DNA from: Nocardia veterana NBRC 100344
GTDB taxonomy: Bacteria; Actinomycetota; Actinomycetes; Mycobacteriales; Mycobacteriaceae
Assembly: GCF_000308855.1 (NCBI RefSeq)
Contig: NZ_BAGM01000032.1
Location: forward strand, 1 to 64,000
Reading direction: 5' to 3'
DNA length: 64,000 nt
Below are positions 17,499 through 27,744 of the stretch, in pieces. A program made the translations under genes and the position numbers. The first letter of the stretch is position 1. Every line of letters begins with the position of its first letter. The notes beneath the pieces are model-generated. The model had not been told where the DNA came from and did not search any database. It saw only the letters and a list, made by a program, of their open reading frames with translations.

Positions 17499-19598
17499 TC
17501 AGTTCTCCGCCGCCGCGGTGAGCCGGCGCAGCGCCTTGGTGACGACCTCCGGGTCGGAAGTCTCCCAGTACGGCGGCAGCGAGGCCCGCAGATAGCCTCC
17601 GTACCGCGCGGTCACCAGGCGTGGGTCCAGAATCGCCACCACGCCGCGATCGTGCACACTGCGCAACAGCCGGCCGGTGCCCTGCGCCAGGAGCAGGGCA
17701 GCGTGATTGGCGGCGATGGTGAGGAATCCGTTGCCGCCGCGCGCCTGTACCGCCTGCTGCCGCGCCACCAGCAGCGGATCGTCGGGGCGCGGGAACGGGA
17801 TGCGGTCGAGGATCACCAGACTCAGCGACGGACCCGGGACGTCGACTCCCTGCCACAGCGACAGCGTGCCGAACAGCGAGGTCGCGGGATCTTCGGCGAA
17901 GCGGCGGACCAGGGTTCCGGTGGCATCCTCGCCCTGGCACAGGATCGGCGTATCCAGTCGCTCGCGCAGGATCTCGGTGGCCGCCTTGGCCGCGCGCATC
18001 GAGGAGAACAGTCCTAGCGTGCGGCCGCCGGCCGCCTCGATCAGCCGCTCGATCTCGTCCAGGTACGCCGGGGCCAGGCCGTCCCGGCCGGGGGCCGGCA
18101 GATGTTTGGCGACGTAGAGGATGCCGGATTTGGCATGGTCGAACGGCGAACCCACATCGAGTGAGTTCCAGCGCAGCAGCGAGTTGTCCGAGGGCGCCTC
18201 GCCGCCGTTGGCCAGGCCGGGGTCGATGCGCCGGGGCCCGTCGGTGCGGGCTCCGGCGTCGGGAGTGTCGGCTCCGGCGCGCTCCGGTATCTGCGGCGGC
18301 AGGCCCCAGGTGACGGCCAGCCCGTCGAACGATCCGCCGACCTGCAGCGTCGCCGAGGTCAGGACCACCGTGGCGGTGCCGAACAATCGGCTGCGCAACA
18401 ATCCGCCGACCGAGAGCGGGGCCATGTGCAGGGTGCGGCGCGCGACCCCGCGCAGCTCGTCGACGGCCAACCACAGCACGTCGCGGCGGGCGGCCGGATC
18501 GGGCTCCTCGAAGGCGGTCAGGGCGCGCACCGCCGTATCGTGCACCTCCTCGACCGCCGCGACGGCCATATTGCGCGCGGCGGCAGCCTCCGGATCACCC
18601 TGCGGCGCAGCGGAACCCGGGGGAGCGAGCGCCGTGCGCACCGTCCACGCCGCATCCCGCAGCAGGGCCAGTACCTGGTCGCCGCCCGCCGGCAGCTCGT
18701 CCCATCGCCCCGGCGGCAGATCCTCCAGCAGTTCGTGCCAGGCCTCGGCGGCGCTCTCGAGCCGGTCGAGATCGGCCTCGTCGACGAGTTTTGCGCAGCG
18801 TTTGGCGGCGGCGGTGATGGTCGCGGTGGACAGTTCCGCCGTCGCGACGCCGGTGACCCGGTCCACCAGTTCGTGTGCCTCGTCGATGACCACCACATCG
18901 TGTTCGGGCAGGACCTGGATTCCGCTGATGGCGTCGATGGCCAGCAGGGCGTGGTTGGTCACCACCACATCGGCCTGTCCGGATTCGGCCCGCGCGCGCT
19001 CGGCGAAACAGTCGGTGCCGAACGGGCAGCGTGACTTGCCGAGACATTCGCGGGCCGACACGCTGACCTGACGCCAGGCCCGGTCGCTGACACCGGGAAC
19101 CAGCTCGTCGCGGTCGCCGGTCTCGGTATCGGAGGCCCATTCGTTGAGCCGCTGCACCTCGCGGCCGAGTCGGGAGATCGCGAAAGCGTCGAAGAGTTCG
19201 GTCTCCGGCGGTTCGTCCGGGATCGCGCTGTTGATCTTGTGCAGGCACAGATAGTTGTTGCGGCCCTTGAGAATCGCGAACCGCGCCAGCCGGCCGAGCG
19301 GCTTTTCCAGCGCCTGCGCCAGCCGCGGCAGATCGCGATCGACCAGCTGACGCTGCAGTGCGATGGTGGCGGTCGACACCACCACCGTGCGCCCGGTCTG
19401 CACCGCATGCCGCAGACTCGGCACCAGATAGGCGAGGGACTTGCCGGTGCCGGTGCCGGCCTGCACCGCCAGATGCTCCTTGGTGTCGATCGAATGGGCA
19501 ACCGCGGCCGCCATGGTCTGCTGACCGGTACGCGCCGTACCGCCGAGCGCTTCCACGGCGGTCGCCAACAGGGTCGGTACGGGCGGGAGTTCGGGCAC
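17499..19598 (-). CDS. dinG: ATP-dependent DNA helicase DinG
   Basis: DinG is a superfamily 2, XPD-like 5'-3' helicase that resolves R-loops and other unusual DNA structures. The 699-residue protein has Walker A GTGTGKS near residue 47, the DEAH box near 239, and four cysteines that can hold the iron-sulfur cluster: one in NNYLCLHK near 117 and three in the ECLGKSRCPFGTDC region near 186-197. Motif VI is QGTGRLLR near the end. The GTG is supported by TAGTCT six bases upstream. It corresponds to Rv1329c. Confidence 0.95.
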   Translation of the reverse strand: MPELPPVPTLLATAVEALGGTARTGQQTMAAAVAHSIDTKEHLAVQAGTGTGKSLAYLVPSLRHAVQTGRTVVVSTATIALQRQLVDRDLPRLAQALEKPLGRLARFAILKGRNNYLCLHKINSAIPDEPPETELFDAFAISRLGREVQRLNEWASDTETGDRDELVPGVSDRAWRQVSVSARECLGKSRCPFGTDCFAERARAESGQADVVVTNHALLAIDAISGIQVLPEHDVVVIDEAHELVDRVTGVATAELSTATITAAAKRCAKLVDEADLDRLESAAEAWHELLEDLPPGRWDELPAGGDQVLALLRDAAWTVRTALAPPGSAAPQGDPEAAAARNMAVAAVEEVHDTAVRALTAFEEPDPAARRDVLWLAVDELRGVARRTLHMAPLSVGGLLRSRLFGTATVVLTSATLQVGGSFDGLAVTWGLPPQIPERAGADTPDAGARTDGPRRIDPGLANGGEAPSDNSLLRWNSLDVGSPFDHAKSGILYVAKHLPAPGRDGLAPAYLDEIERLIEAAGGRTLGLFSSMRAAKAATEILRERLDTPILCQGEDATGTLVRRFAEDPATSLFGTLSLWQGVDVPGPSLSLVILDRIPFPRPDDPLLVARQQAVQARGGNGFLTIAANHAALLLAQGTGRLLRSVHDRGVVAILDPRLVTARYGGYLRASLPPYWETSDPEVVTKALRRLTAAAEN

Positions 19599-19604
19599 GC
19601 AGGC

Positions 19605-19610
19605 AGACTA
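19605..19610 (-). promoter_or_regulatory. -10 element of dinG (leaderless)
   Basis: On the minus strand TAGTCT ends six bases before the GTG of dinG. Confidence 0.5.
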
Positions 19611-19808
19611 GCGCCCCCGGCCGACAAGCGGTCCGGCCGGCGGCGGCAGCCTCGTCCGAGTTCCGGGTCGGCGCCGGACCGAATACTGGTTGTCCACAGC
19701 TACGCAGTTGTCCACAGCCGGCATTCCGAAGCCGACCGACGGACCGGCGGGCCGATAGGGTGAGCGGGACGCCGCATCAGGGGGTGCGGATCGGGGAAGG
19801 AGATTCGC

Positions 19809-20675
19809 ATGGAGCCGGACTACCGCACCTGGGTCGCCGGGGGCTCGCACCTCGAACTGGACGGCCATCGAATTTTCCATCGTCAGGACGGACCCGTGGA
19901 CGGGCGGCCGGTGACGCTGCTGCACGGATATCCGACGTCCTCGCACGACTGGGTCTCGATTCTGCCCGCCCTGACCGCCGCGGGCCTGCGCGTGACGACC
20001 CTGGACTTCCTGGGTTTCGGGGCCAGCGACAAACCGCGCCGCCACGAGTACCGGATGACCGAACAGGCCGGGCTGGTCGAGCGGCTGTGGGAACGGCTCG
20101 GCATCACCGAAACCGCGTTGGTCGCACACGATTACGGGGTCAGTGTGGCGCAGGAACTGCTGGCGCGCGACAGCGCGCGGCTCTCCCGGACCGCCTGGCT
20201 GAACGGCGGACTGTATCCGGACCTGTACCGCCCCTTGCCGATTCAGCGTCTGATGACCACCCGGATCGGCAAGGCGCTGAATCCGATGATGTCGGAGGCT
20301 ACTTTCCGGCTGACACTGCGCCGTATCCTCGGCCGCCCGGTGTCGGACGCGGACCTGCACGAGATGTGGCTCGCCCTGACCGATCACGACGGTCGCCGCG
20401 TGCAATGGGCAATCAATCGCTACCACGAGGAGCGCCGTGCTCATGCCGAACGGTGGCGGCGAGCCCTCGAAAGTTACGGCGGTCCCATGCTTTTCGTGTG
20501 GGGTCCGGCCGATCCGATCAGCGGCGGCCATGTGCTCGCGCGGTTGCGGGAACGATTCCCGCAGGCCCGGTTCGCGGTGCTGGACGCCGAACCGGTCACC
20601 GGGCACTACCCGCAGGTCGAGAATCCAGAGCCGGTTGCCACGGCGTTGGCGGAATTCCTGGTCGCCGAGCGCTAG
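19809..20675 (+). CDS. Alpha/beta hydrolase with Asp nucleophile
   Basis: The 288-residue protein is an alpha/beta hydrolase: HGYPTSS oxyanion loop, nucleophile elbow Ala-His-Asp-Tyr-Gly-Val with Asp in the Ser position, acid Asp in GPADPI and base His in GHYPQVE. Asp nucleophiles are typical of epoxide hydrolases and haloalkane dehalogenases, so a hydrolase of epoxides or halides is plausible, but the substrate is unknown. A strong GGGGAAGGAG site precedes the ATG. Its stop codon is directly adjacent to that of pncA, so the two genes converge with no spacer. Confidence 0.85.
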   Translation: MEPDYRTWVAGGSHLELDGHRIFHRQDGPVDGRPVTLLHGYPTSSHDWVSILPALTAAGLRVTTLDFLGFGASDKPRRHEYRMTEQAGLVERLWERLGITETALVAHDYGVSVAQELLARDSARLSRTAWLNGGLYPDLYRPLPIQRLMTTRIGKALNPMMSEATFRLTLRRILGRPVSDADLHEMWLALTDHDGRRVQWAINRYHEERRAHAERWRRALESYGGPMLFVWGPADPISGGHVLARLRERFPQARFAVLDAEPVTGHYPQVENPEPVATALAEFLVAER

Positions 20676-21254
20676 CTACCCGCCGGTCGGTACCTCGCCC
20701 GCCAGTTCGACGCCGGCGGTGCGTAGCTCCGCCAATGCCGCGGTGGTGGTGTCGGGAGCCACGGCGGCGGTCAGATCGAGGAGGACGCGGGTGGTCAGAC
20801 CTGCCGCGCGGGCGTCGGCGGCGGTGGCGCGGACACAGTGGTCGGTGGCGATGCCACAGACGTCGACGGCGTCGATACCCTTGTCGCGCAACCAATCCGC
20901 CAGGCCGACCGCGTCATCGGTCGAGCCCTCGAATCCGGAGTAGGCGGCGCTGTAGGCGCCCTTGGAGAACACCGCCTCGAAGCTGGAGGTGTCCAGGTCG
21001 GGGTGAAAATCCGCACCCGGTGTCCCGGCCCGACAGTGCGGCGGCCAGCTGTTGACGAAATCGGGATGCTCGGAGAAATGCGCGCCCGGATCGATATGGA
21101 AATCGCGAGTGGCGGCGACGGTCGCGTAGTCGTCGCGGTGCGCGGCCACGTACTCGCTGATCCGCCGCGCGACGGACGCGCCGCCGGTCACCGCGAGGGA
21201 CCCGCCCTCGCAGAAGTCGTTCTGGACATCGACGACTATGAGCGCTCTAGGCAT
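20676..21254 (-). CDS. pncA: Nicotinamidase (pyrazinamidase)
   Basis: PncA deamidates nicotinamide to nicotinate in NAD salvage, and it activates pyrazinamide in M. tuberculosis. The 192-residue protein keeps the catalytic triad Asp9, Lys98 and Cys140 (ATDHCVRAT). The metal ligands Asp51, His53, His59 and His73 are aligned with the mycobacterial enzyme. The ATG is preferred to a GTG nine bases earlier because GAGG lies eight bases upstream. It follows pncB by 27 bases; its product feeds the PncB reaction, so the pair is a functional salvage operon. In M. tuberculosis pncA is elsewhere. Confidence 0.95.
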   Translation of the reverse strand: MPRALIVVDVQNDFCEGGSLAVTGGASVARRISEYVAAHRDDYATVAATRDFHIDPGAHFSEHPDFVNSWPPHCRAGTPGADFHPDLDTSSFEAVFSKGAYSAAYSGFEGSTDDAVGLADWLRDKGIDAVDVCGIATDHCVRATAADARAAGLTTRVLLDLTAAVAPDTTTAALAELRTAGVELAGEVPTGG

Positions 21255-21281
21255 CTCCCGCACCTCGTTTCGCGTCCGTCC

Positions 21282-22595
21282 TCATTGTAGGAAGGTGGTC
21301 GGAATGGCCGGTTCGCCCGCCGACAATTTCAGCCCCTCCCACGGCAGACTGACCAATCCGCGGGCCACCAGCTCCCGGGCCGCGGTCAGCCCCGGGAGAT
21401 CGGCGGCCGGTTCGCCCTTGCGAACGAGCGGAACCAGAAGGTCCCGCACTTCGTACCCATTGCCCGACGGACGCGGCGCGGCGGCCGGATACACGATCTC
21501 CTCGACGATCGTCCCGGTGTCCCGGGACAGCCGGACGGCGCGCTTGGTGCCGCCGCGCGACTGCTTGTGGCTGCTGCGTTTGGCGACGGGCACGCCGTCG
21601 ACCTCGACGAGTTTGTAGACCATCCCGGCGGTCGGGGCGCCGGAGCCGGTGACCAGTGAGGTACCGACACCGTAGGCGTCCACCGGTTCGGCGCGCAGTG
21701 CGGCGATGGCGTACTCGTCCAGGTCGCCGGAGACGACGATCCGGGTGCGAGTCGCGCCGAGACCGTCCAGCTGGTCGCGGACCTGCCGGGCCAGCACCCC
21801 TAGATCGCCCGAATCGATTCGCACGCCGCCCAATTCGGTGCCGGCCACTTCGATCGCGCGGGCAACTCCGTCGGTGATGTCGAAGGTGTCGACCAGGAGG
21901 GTGGTGCCGATACCCAGGGTCTCCACCTGGCTGCGGAAGGCGGCTGCCTCGTGCTGCCCGTCGGGGCCGCTGTGCAGCAGGGTGAACGCGTGCGCACTCG
22001 TCCCGGCACCCGGAATTCCGTAGCGGCGCACCGCCTCCAGATTGGAGGTGGCGTCGAACCCGGCCAGATAGGCGGCGCGGGCGCTGGCGGGCGCGGCCAG
22101 TTCATGGGTCCGCCGCGAACCCATCTCGATCAACCGGCGTCCCGCCGCGGCGCTGACCATGCGCGCGGCCGCGGCGGCGATCGCGCTGTCGTGGTTGAGG
22201 ATCGACAGGATCAGCGTCTCCAGAACGACACATTCGGCGAAACTGCCGCGTACCGACAGGATCGGCGAGCCGGGAAAGTAGAGATCGCCTTCGAGATAGC
22301 CGTCGATATCGCCGGTGAAGCGGAATTCGCGCAGCCAGGCGAGCGTCCGGTCGTCGAGGAATCGAGCCGCCACGGCGAGTTCCGGCGCACCGAACCGGAA
22401 TTCGCGCAGGGCGGTGAGCAACCGTTCGGTACCCGCGACGACGCCGTATCGTCGACCGTGCGGCAACCGGCGAGCGAATACCTCGAACGTGCACTGCCGC
22501 TGAGCCGAACCGTCGGCCAGGGCGGCCGCGAGCATGGTGAGCTCGTACTGGTCGGTCAGCAGGGCGGTACTTGCGGCGGCGGCCGATGTGTCCAC
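21282..22595 (-). CDS. pncB: Nicotinate phosphoribosyltransferase
   Basis: PncB joins nicotinate to PRPP, giving nicotinate mononucleotide in the Preiss-Handler pathway. The 437-residue protein starts with the family TDQYELTML segment. It contains the conserved SRRTHE block and the GVRIDSGDL block that binds phosphoribosyl groups, and it ends in a C-terminal domain after the FKLVEVDG-like segment ([15 protein letters not shown]). The GTG start is supported by TACAGT six bases upstream. It is the first gene of the pncB-pncA operon and matches Rv1330c (pncB1) by position. Confidence 0.95.
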   Translation of the reverse strand: MDTSAAAASTALLTDQYELTMLAAALADGSAQRQCTFEVFARRLPHGRRYGVVAGTERLLTALREFRFGAPELAVAARFLDDRTLAWLREFRFTGDIDGYLEGDLYFPGSPILSVRGSFAECVVLETLILSILNHDSAIAAAAARMVSAAAGRRLIEMGSRRTHELAAPASARAAYLAGFDATSNLEAVRRYGIPGAGTSAHAFTLLHSGPDGQHEAAAFRSQVETLGIGTTLLVDTFDITDGVARAIEVAGTELGGVRIDSGDLGVLARQVRDQLDGLGATRTRIVVSGDLDEYAIAALRAEPVDAYGVGTSLVTGSGAPTAGMVYKLVEVDGVPVAKRSSHKQSRGGTKRAVRLSRDTGTIVEEIVYPAAAPRPSGNGYEVRDLLVPLVRKGEPAADLPGLTAARELVARGLVSLPWEGLKLSAGEPAIPTTFLQ

Positions 22596-22601
22596 CCGGC
22601 C

Positions 22602-22607
22602 ACTGTA
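22602..22607 (-). promoter_or_regulatory. -10 element of pncB-pncA (leaderless)
   Basis: On the minus strand TACAGT ends six bases before the GTG of pncB. Confidence 0.5.
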
Positions 22608-22674
22608 GACACCGCGGTGCGCCGCGCGCGTGTCGCGGCGGCCGAATCACGTGCGGTCCCGGTCGGCGCGGGTG

Positions 22675-22702
22675 TTGTTTATTCGGAGTCGAGTCGTACT
22701 CT
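22675..22702 (+). promoter_or_regulatory. Promoter of clpS
   Basis: TTGTTT (22675-22680) and TACTCT (22697-22702) are 16 bases apart. The -10 ends seven bases before the ATG of clpS, so the transcript is probably leaderless. Confidence 0.5.
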
Positions 22703-22709
22703 GAGAGTT

Positions 22710-23141
22710 ATGGGTCTGTGCATGAGAGACGCCGTCCGGATCGCCGCCGGTCCGGTCGGCGCGAACCAGGCAGCGGCGCGAGTGACGGGCCCGCAGGACA
22801 CGGCGTGGGCCGGGCCGAGCGAGCGCGTACACCTCGCGACCGGACAGTTGTCGGCGGCGCAGGCGACGCCGGAAGCGGTCGAGGTCACCGAGATCCTGGA
22901 GGCCGAGGATCGGCCGTGGGTGACGGTGGTCTGGGACGATCCGGTGAACCTGATGCACTACGTCACATACATCTTCCAGAAGCTGTTCGGCTACAGCAAA
23001 GCCAAGGCAACCGAACTGATGCTGCAGGTGCACAACGAGGGCAAGGCGGTGGTGTCGTCGGGGTCGCGGGATCGGATGGAGCACGACGTTCAGCGTCTGC
23101 ACGCCGCCGGGCTCTGGGCGACCATGCAGCGTGACCAGTGA
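22710..23141 (+). CDS. clpS: ClpS adaptor for N-degron proteolysis
   Basis: ClpS hands proteins with destabilising N-terminal residues to ClpC/ClpP. The conserved core is clear: [20 protein letters not shown], then the GYS...A...[10 protein letters not shown] segment. At 143 residues it is about 40 longer than M. tuberculosis ClpS at the N-terminus. The ATG is kept because the -10 element seven bases upstream fits a leaderless start, but later in-frame GTGs (for example 22782) would give the standard length. Expect the N-terminal 35 residues to be disordered or not translated. Confidence 0.88.
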   Translation: MGLCMRDAVRIAAGPVGANQAAARVTGPQDTAWAGPSERVHLATGQLSAAQATPEAVEVTEILEAEDRPWVTVVWDDPVNLMHYVTYIFQKLFGYSKAKATELMLQVHNEGKAVVSSGSRDRMEHDVQRLHAAGLWATMQRDQ

Positions 23142-23163
23142 CCGCGACAGCTACGGTAGCCCC

Positions 23164-23733
23164 GTGCGCAAGTGGAGCAGGAAGAACTCGCTGAGCGGGC
23201 TCAAGCTGCGGTCGGAGATGGACCCCCGGGAGGCGGACGTCCTGCGTTCGCTGGTGGGGGCGGTCACCGGACTGCTCACCGACCGGGCCCGATCGGGTCC
23301 GGAAGACGACCTCGCGGAATTGACCGGCCTTCGCACCGGCAACAGCACCCCGCCGGACGATCCGCGGCTGGCCCGGCTGCTGCCCGATTTCCATCGCAAG
23401 GAACCCGGCTCCCCGGACGCCGACCGCGCCGATCTCAACAGTGCGCTGCGCAGCCTGCACGAGCCGGAGATCATCGACGCCAAGGTCGCGGCCGGCACGG
23501 TGGTGCTGGAAACCTTGCCGGAACGCGGCGGTAAGATCGTGCTCACCCCGGAACAGGCCGATGCCTGGCTCAACGCCCTCAACGACGTGCGGTTGGCGCT
23601 GGGTACCGCGCTGGGCATCGATGCCGACACCCCCGACCAACTCGATCCGGACGATCCGCGCGCACCGCATCTGGACGTCTACCACTGGCTCACCTGGATG
23701 CAGGATTCCCTGCTGCACGCCCTCGCCCCCTGA
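23164..23733 (+). CDS. DUF2017 protein
   Basis: The 189-residue soluble protein belongs to DUF2017 (Rv1332 type) and is mostly helical, with a basic N-terminus (RKWSRKNSLSGLKL), the signature MDPREADVLRSLV, and a conserved YHWLTWMQDSL tail. It invariably follows clpS in actinobacteria, suggesting a role linked to ClpS or regulated proteolysis, but no activity is known. The GTG is chosen because TACGGT ends six bases before it; an earlier GTG at 23131 would overlap the end of clpS. Confidence 0.85.
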   Translation: MRKWSRKNSLSGLKLRSEMDPREADVLRSLVGAVTGLLTDRARSGPEDDLAELTGLRTGNSTPPDDPRLARLLPDFHRKEPGSPDADRADLNSALRSLHEPEIIDAKVAAGTVVLETLPERGGKIVLTPEQADAWLNALNDVRLALGTALGIDADTPDQLDPDDPRAPHLDVYHWLTWMQDSLLHALAP

Positions 23734-23791
23734 TTCCGTGCCGCGAGCCGGGCATTCCGCCGCCGAAACCCGACCCGTCCCGGGAGGACAT

Positions 23792-24871
23792 GTGAGCTCG
23801 ACCGTGGGCCCGCGCAATGCGATCACCGACGTCGCCGGTGTCCTGGTCGGCCACCATCAGGAACTCGATGCCGATGCCACCCTCGGATCCGGGGCGGCGA
23901 CCGGATGCACCGTGGTGCGCGTTCCGGGCGGGGCGACCGCCGCGGTGGACGTGCGTGGCGGCGGTCCGGGAACCCGGGAAACCGATCTGCTCGACCCCGG
24001 ACATACCGTTCGCCAGGTGAACGCCGTGCTGCTCACCGGTGGCAGCGCCTACGGCCTGGCCGCGGCCGACGGGGTGATGCGCTGGCTCGAGGAACACGGT
24101 GAAGGCATTCCGATGGATCCGTCCGATCCCTCCCGGGTGGTGCCGATCGTGCCAGGAGCGGTGATCTTCGATCTACCGGTCGGAGCCTGGGACATCCGGC
24201 CCACGGCCGAATTCGGTTATCGCGCAGCACATGTGGCGGCGCCGACCTTCGAGCGGGGCAGCGTCGGGGCCGGGGTGGGCGCCCGCGCCGGCGCCGTCAA
24301 GGGCGGGATCGGCACGGCCAGTGTGTATTTCACCGATGGTCCGGCGGCGGGGCACACGGTGGGCGCGCTGGTGGTGGCCAACCCGGTCGGGTCCGTATTC
24401 GATCCGCGGACCGGGCTGCCGTGGGGCGCCGGAACCGATGGGCCGGAGTGGTTCGGTCTGGCTCCCGCGTCCGCCGAGCAGCTGTCCCGTGCCAATGCTC
24501 TGCCGGTGAAGGGCACCGTGCTCAATACCACGATCGGGGTGGTCGCCACCGATGCCGCCCTGGATCCGGCGGCCTGCCGCCGGTTGGCCGTTACCGCCCA
24601 CGACGGACTGGCCCGCGCGGTCCGCCCGGCACATTCACCGCTCGACGGCGACACGCTGTTCGCGCTGGCCACCGGAACGGTCGCGACGGATTCGAATATC
24701 CCACTGCCACCGGCCTTTCCGGCCGATCTGTTGCTGCTCGACGAGTTGTGCACCGCGGCGGCGGTCTGCGTGGAGCGGGCGATCGTGGACGCGGTGCTGC
24801 ATGCGGGACCCGTCGCGGGGATCCCGACCTATCGCGAACTGTTCGGCCCCGGTTCGGCCCCGCAGCGTTGA
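23792..24871 (+). CDS. P1 family peptidase (DmpA/S58-like)
   Basis: S58-family enzymes are autoprocessing N-terminal-nucleophile hydrolases that act on short peptides or amides. The 359-residue protein has the long Gly-rich first segment (LLTGGSAYGLAAADGVM, VGAGVGARAGAVKGGIG), then the processing region LNTTIGVVATDA where Thr246 or Thr247 would become the N-terminal nucleophile after cleavage. The GTG start has GGAGG only four bases away, which is tight; a GTG 12 bases later is possible. It matches Rv1333 by position. Confidence 0.87.
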   Translation: MSSTVGPRNAITDVAGVLVGHHQELDADATLGSGAATGCTVVRVPGGATAAVDVRGGGPGTRETDLLDPGHTVRQVNAVLLTGGSAYGLAAADGVMRWLEEHGEGIPMDPSDPSRVVPIVPGAVIFDLPVGAWDIRPTAEFGYRAAHVAAPTFERGSVGAGVGARAGAVKGGIGTASVYFTDGPAAGHTVGALVVANPVGSVFDPRTGLPWGAGTDGPEWFGLAPASAEQLSRANALPVKGTVLNTTIGVVATDAALDPAACRRLAVTAHDGLARAVRPAHSPLDGDTLFALATGTVATDSNIPLPPAFPADLLLLDELCTAAAVCVERAIVDAVLHAGPVAGIPTYRELFGPGSAPQR

Positions 24872-24941
24872 ACGAGCGCAAGCGGTCGTGCTGCCGGCGG
24901 AACCGCGGGCCGCGCGATGTGGACGGGCCCCATATCAGGGA

Positions 24942-24959
24942 CCACCCGCCCGCGGGTGG
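24942..24959. terminator. Hairpin between the P1 peptidase and mec genes
   Basis: A seven-base perfect stem (CCACCCG/CGGGTGG) encloses a four-base loop in the 177-base gap before mec. No T-run follows. Confidence 0.35.
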
Positions 24960-25048
24960 GGAATAGCCGAATATCCTCGGCCGTTGACGGCAGCGATACG
25001 ACCCGCACGGGCCGGTCGGGTCGTGTGGTGAGTGGAAGGATGCGAACT

Positions 25049-25471
25049 GTGCTGGTGATCAGGGCCGATCTCGTGGACGCGATGGTCGCGCACGCCCGTG
25101 CCGATCATCCCGACGAGGCCTGCGGTGTGATCGCCGGCGCCGAGGGTTCCGATCGCCCGGAACGGTTCGTGGCGATGACCAACGCCGAGCGTTCGCCCAC
25201 CTTCTACCGCTTCGACTCCGGCGAACAGCTGAAGGTGTGGCGGGAGATGGACGACCGCGACGAGGAGCCGGTGGTGATCTACCACTCGCACACCGCCACC
25301 GAGGCCTACCCCAGTCGCACCGACATCTCCTACGCCTCGGAACCGAATGCCCACTACGTGCTGGTGTCCACCCGCGACCCGGAGCAGCACGAACTACGCA
25401 GCTATCGGATCCTCGACGGTGTGGTCACCGAGGAGCCGGTACAGATCGTGACCGAGTATCCCCAGGCCTGA
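25049..25471 (+). CDS. mec: Mec, JAMM metallopeptidase acting on CysO
   Basis: Mec is a zinc-dependent MPN+/JAMM peptidase that releases cysteine from the CysO-cysteine adduct. The 140-residue protein contains the full JAMM set: Glu23 (DEACG), His79-Ser80-His81 and Asp92 (HSHTATEAYPSRTD). The GTG is favoured because GGAAGGA ends eight bases before it; an in-frame ATG overlapping that site is unlikely. It is followed by cysO (52 bases) and cysM, the same operon as Rv1334-Rv1336. Because CysO here has a masked Gly-Gly, Mec may also carry out its maturation. Confidence 0.93.
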   Translation: MLVIRADLVDAMVAHARADHPDEACGVIAGAEGSDRPERFVAMTNAERSPTFYRFDSGEQLKVWREMDDRDEEPVVIYHSHTATEAYPSRTDISYASEPNAHYVLVSTRDPEQHELRSYRILDGVVTEEPVQIVTEYPQA

Positions 25472-25523
25472 ACCCGACCCGCCGGATCTCCGGCGCAGCC
25501 GACCAGAAGAAACAGGAGCACCC

Positions 25524-26787
<1,264 letters not shown>

Positions 26788-26892
26788 GTCGCCGGTGCCG
26801 TGGCCGCCGTGGGACCGGATGCCGGTCCTCGTCGCAGCGGTACCGTTGAGGGCGAGCGACCGGACCGCCGGTCTCGCGAGGAGGTGACGGCG

Positions 26893-27675
26893 ATGGCCGA
26901 GCAGATGGGCCCGTCCTTCGATCCGGATCGGATTGCCGCGCTGCGGGCCGAGCTGCAGAAGTCCGCGGGGGCGCCCGCCGGCTCCGTACCGTCCGGTCCG
27001 CAATTCTCCGCTCCGCGTCCCGCGCCGACGGCTCCGGCCGCGCCGCCCAGCCCGCAGTCCGGCCGCACCGCGGCGCTGAAAGTGTTGTGGCAGCGCGCGA
27101 TTGCGATGACACTGGCCTTCGTCGCGCTGCTGTACGCGGTCGAGGGCGTCGACACCGTGACCCATCACGACCTGGACAGCGCCGGCGTACGGCCGCGCAC
27201 CGCCGCCGGCCTGGAGGGCATCGTCTTCGCGCCGGTACTGCATGCCAACTGGGCGCATCTGATCGGCAACACCCTGCCGGTGATCGTATTGGGCCTGCTC
27301 ACGCTGCTGACCGGCATCGGGCGCGGCCTGGCCGCCACCGCGATCGTCTGGATCGTGGCGGGGATCGGCACCTGGCTCACCGGCGCGACGGGGTCGGTGC
27401 ACGTCGGCGCCTCGGTGCTGGTGTTCGGCTGGCTGACGTATCTGATTTCGCGCGGGCTGTTCACCCGCAACCTGTGGCAGATCCTGGTGGGGGTGGTAGT
27501 GGGTCTGCTGTACGGCTCGATTCTGTGGGGTGTGCTGCCCGGACAACCCGGAATCTCTTGGCAAGGCCATGTTTTCGGTGCGTTGGGTGGACTGCTGGCC
27601 GGCTGGGTACTCTCATCGAATGAACGTCGTCATCGTCGCGGGGAGAGTGCCGGCCGCCTCGCATCGTCGGGGTGA
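26893..27675 (+). CDS. Rhomboid family intramembrane serine protease
   Basis: The 260-residue protein has a Pro/Ala-rich cytoplasmic N-terminus (about 1-60) and six hydrophobic helices. The rhomboid core is recognisable: HANWAHLIGN in loop 1, GxS with Ser174 (VGASVLVFG) and catalytic His226 (WQGHVFGA). The Gly normally following the Ser is Val here. GAGGAGGTGA precedes the ATG. It corresponds to Rv1337. The gene that usually follows in mycobacteria, murI, is absent. Confidence 0.9.
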   Translation: MAEQMGPSFDPDRIAALRAELQKSAGAPAGSVPSGPQFSAPRPAPTAPAAPPSPQSGRTAALKVLWQRAIAMTLAFVALLYAVEGVDTVTHHDLDSAGVRPRTAAGLEGIVFAPVLHANWAHLIGNTLPVIVLGLLTLLTGIGRGLAATAIVWIVAGIGTWLTGATGSVHVGASVLVFGWLTYLISRGLFTRNLWQILVGVVVGLLYGSILWGVLPGQPGISWQGHVFGALGGLLAGWVLSSNERRHRRGESAGRLASSG

Positions 27676-27744
27676 CTGCGGAACTCGGCCGGCGATTTGG
27701 GGGATCCCCAGTTGAGTGAGAATGCAGCGTGGCAGCATGGGGGA

